DNA of 5,564 nt, taken from assembly GCA_002869465.1 (NCBI GenBank), contig PKSW01000229.1:1-5564 (forward strand), written 5' to 3'. The first letter of the stretch is position 1, and each line of letters begins with the position of its first letter. This DNA is from Marinilabiliales bacterium. GTDB taxonomy: Bacteria > Bacteroidota > Bacteroidia > Bacteroidales > F082. A program made the position numbers and the translations under genes. The notes under the pieces were generated by a model. It did no database searches, was not told the origin of the DNA, and saw nothing but the letters and a program-made list of their open reading frames with translations. Below, piece after piece: positions 5,399 to 5,564 of this stretch.

Positions 5399-5564
5399 AA
5401 TAAAATGAGAATAAAGACAATTGATTTATTCGGATGTTTTGATTAGTGGGACAAAGAGGAATATTCTTTCTGTGTCTTAGGCTCTTTTAAAATTATTATA
5501 TATAAAATAGTGTTTCTAATGCCAAGTTTATCAATTCTCAAAATTCTATAAATAATAACAGCAT

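Larger units (their letters stand above)
5185..5564. other. AT-rich region downstream of the DUF4249 gene, no gene recognised
   Basis: I read both strands of these 380 bases and found only short reading frames broken by many stops. No clear intrinsic terminator follows the DUF4249 stop: a 5-bp stem (CTTTG 5212-5216 with CAAAG 5221-5225) is present but lacks a T-run after it. The stretch contains two similar inverted repeats, listed separately. A gene beginning beyond the right edge may use part of it as a promoter. Confidence 0.6.

Noticed and set aside
5405..5446. Short ORF MRIKTIDLFGCFD sharing ATGAGAATAAA with the start of the DUF4249 gene
   Set aside because: Identity is limited to 11 bases of AT-rich sequence and the frame stops after 13 residues.
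1..5564. CRISPR array, tRNA, rRNA, insertion sequence or defence system
   Set aside because: No regularly spaced repeats, no tRNA-like cloverleaf, no transposase or nuclease motifs were found on either strand.

Overview
The window looks like chromosomal DNA from a member of the Bacteroidota, most likely a Cytophagales-type environmental bacterium. The signs are a DUF4249-type surface lipoprotein, a TPR / membrane helix / class III cyclase protein of a kind common in that phylum, low GC, mostly absent Shine-Dalgarno sequences, and a TAnnTTTG-type promoter candidate. The placement is inferred from family recognition only.

Layout from left to right. (a) 1-1325, plus strand: the C-terminal 440 residues of a TPR-membrane-adenylate/guanylate cyclase whose start lies outside the window. 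(b) 1326-1619: a short convergent intergenic stretch holding what looks like a dead remnant of a secreted-protein gene (signal peptide interrupted by TAA). (c) 3501-1620, minus strand: a two-gene signalling unit, a soluble GAF-domain histidine kinase followed after 97 bases by a stand-alone receiver protein with an enlarged segment between its switch Thr and its conserved Lys. A 7-bp perfect hairpin lies in the gap. (d) 3502-3978: a 477-base AT-rich divergent intergenic region without a convincing gene, containing a 14-bp palindrome next to the kinase start, a 9-bp inverted repeat, three copies of a 7-mer and a candidate promoter. (e) 3979-5184, plus strand: a DUF4249 lipoprotein, with no TonB-dependent receptor beside it in the window. 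(f) 5185-5564: a 380-base AT-rich stretch without a recognisable gene, containing two similar inverted repeats.

The kinase and receiver probably form one phosphorelay, with a small molecule or other cytosolic signal read by GAF and an output through protein contact because the receiver has no DNA-binding domain. The cyclase next door makes, or once made, a cyclic nucleotide. The window shows no direct link between the two.

The points most worth a second look are at known active-site positions. The cyclase has Cys where the family has the transition-state Arg, and the kinase has Trp in place of the second Gly of its DxGxG ATP-binding box. Each differs from the consensus by a single base, and the dead signal-peptide gene can likewise be restored by one base (TAA to CAA). 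Either this neighbourhood is decaying or the two enzymes are natural variants. No clearly novel multi-gene system is visible.
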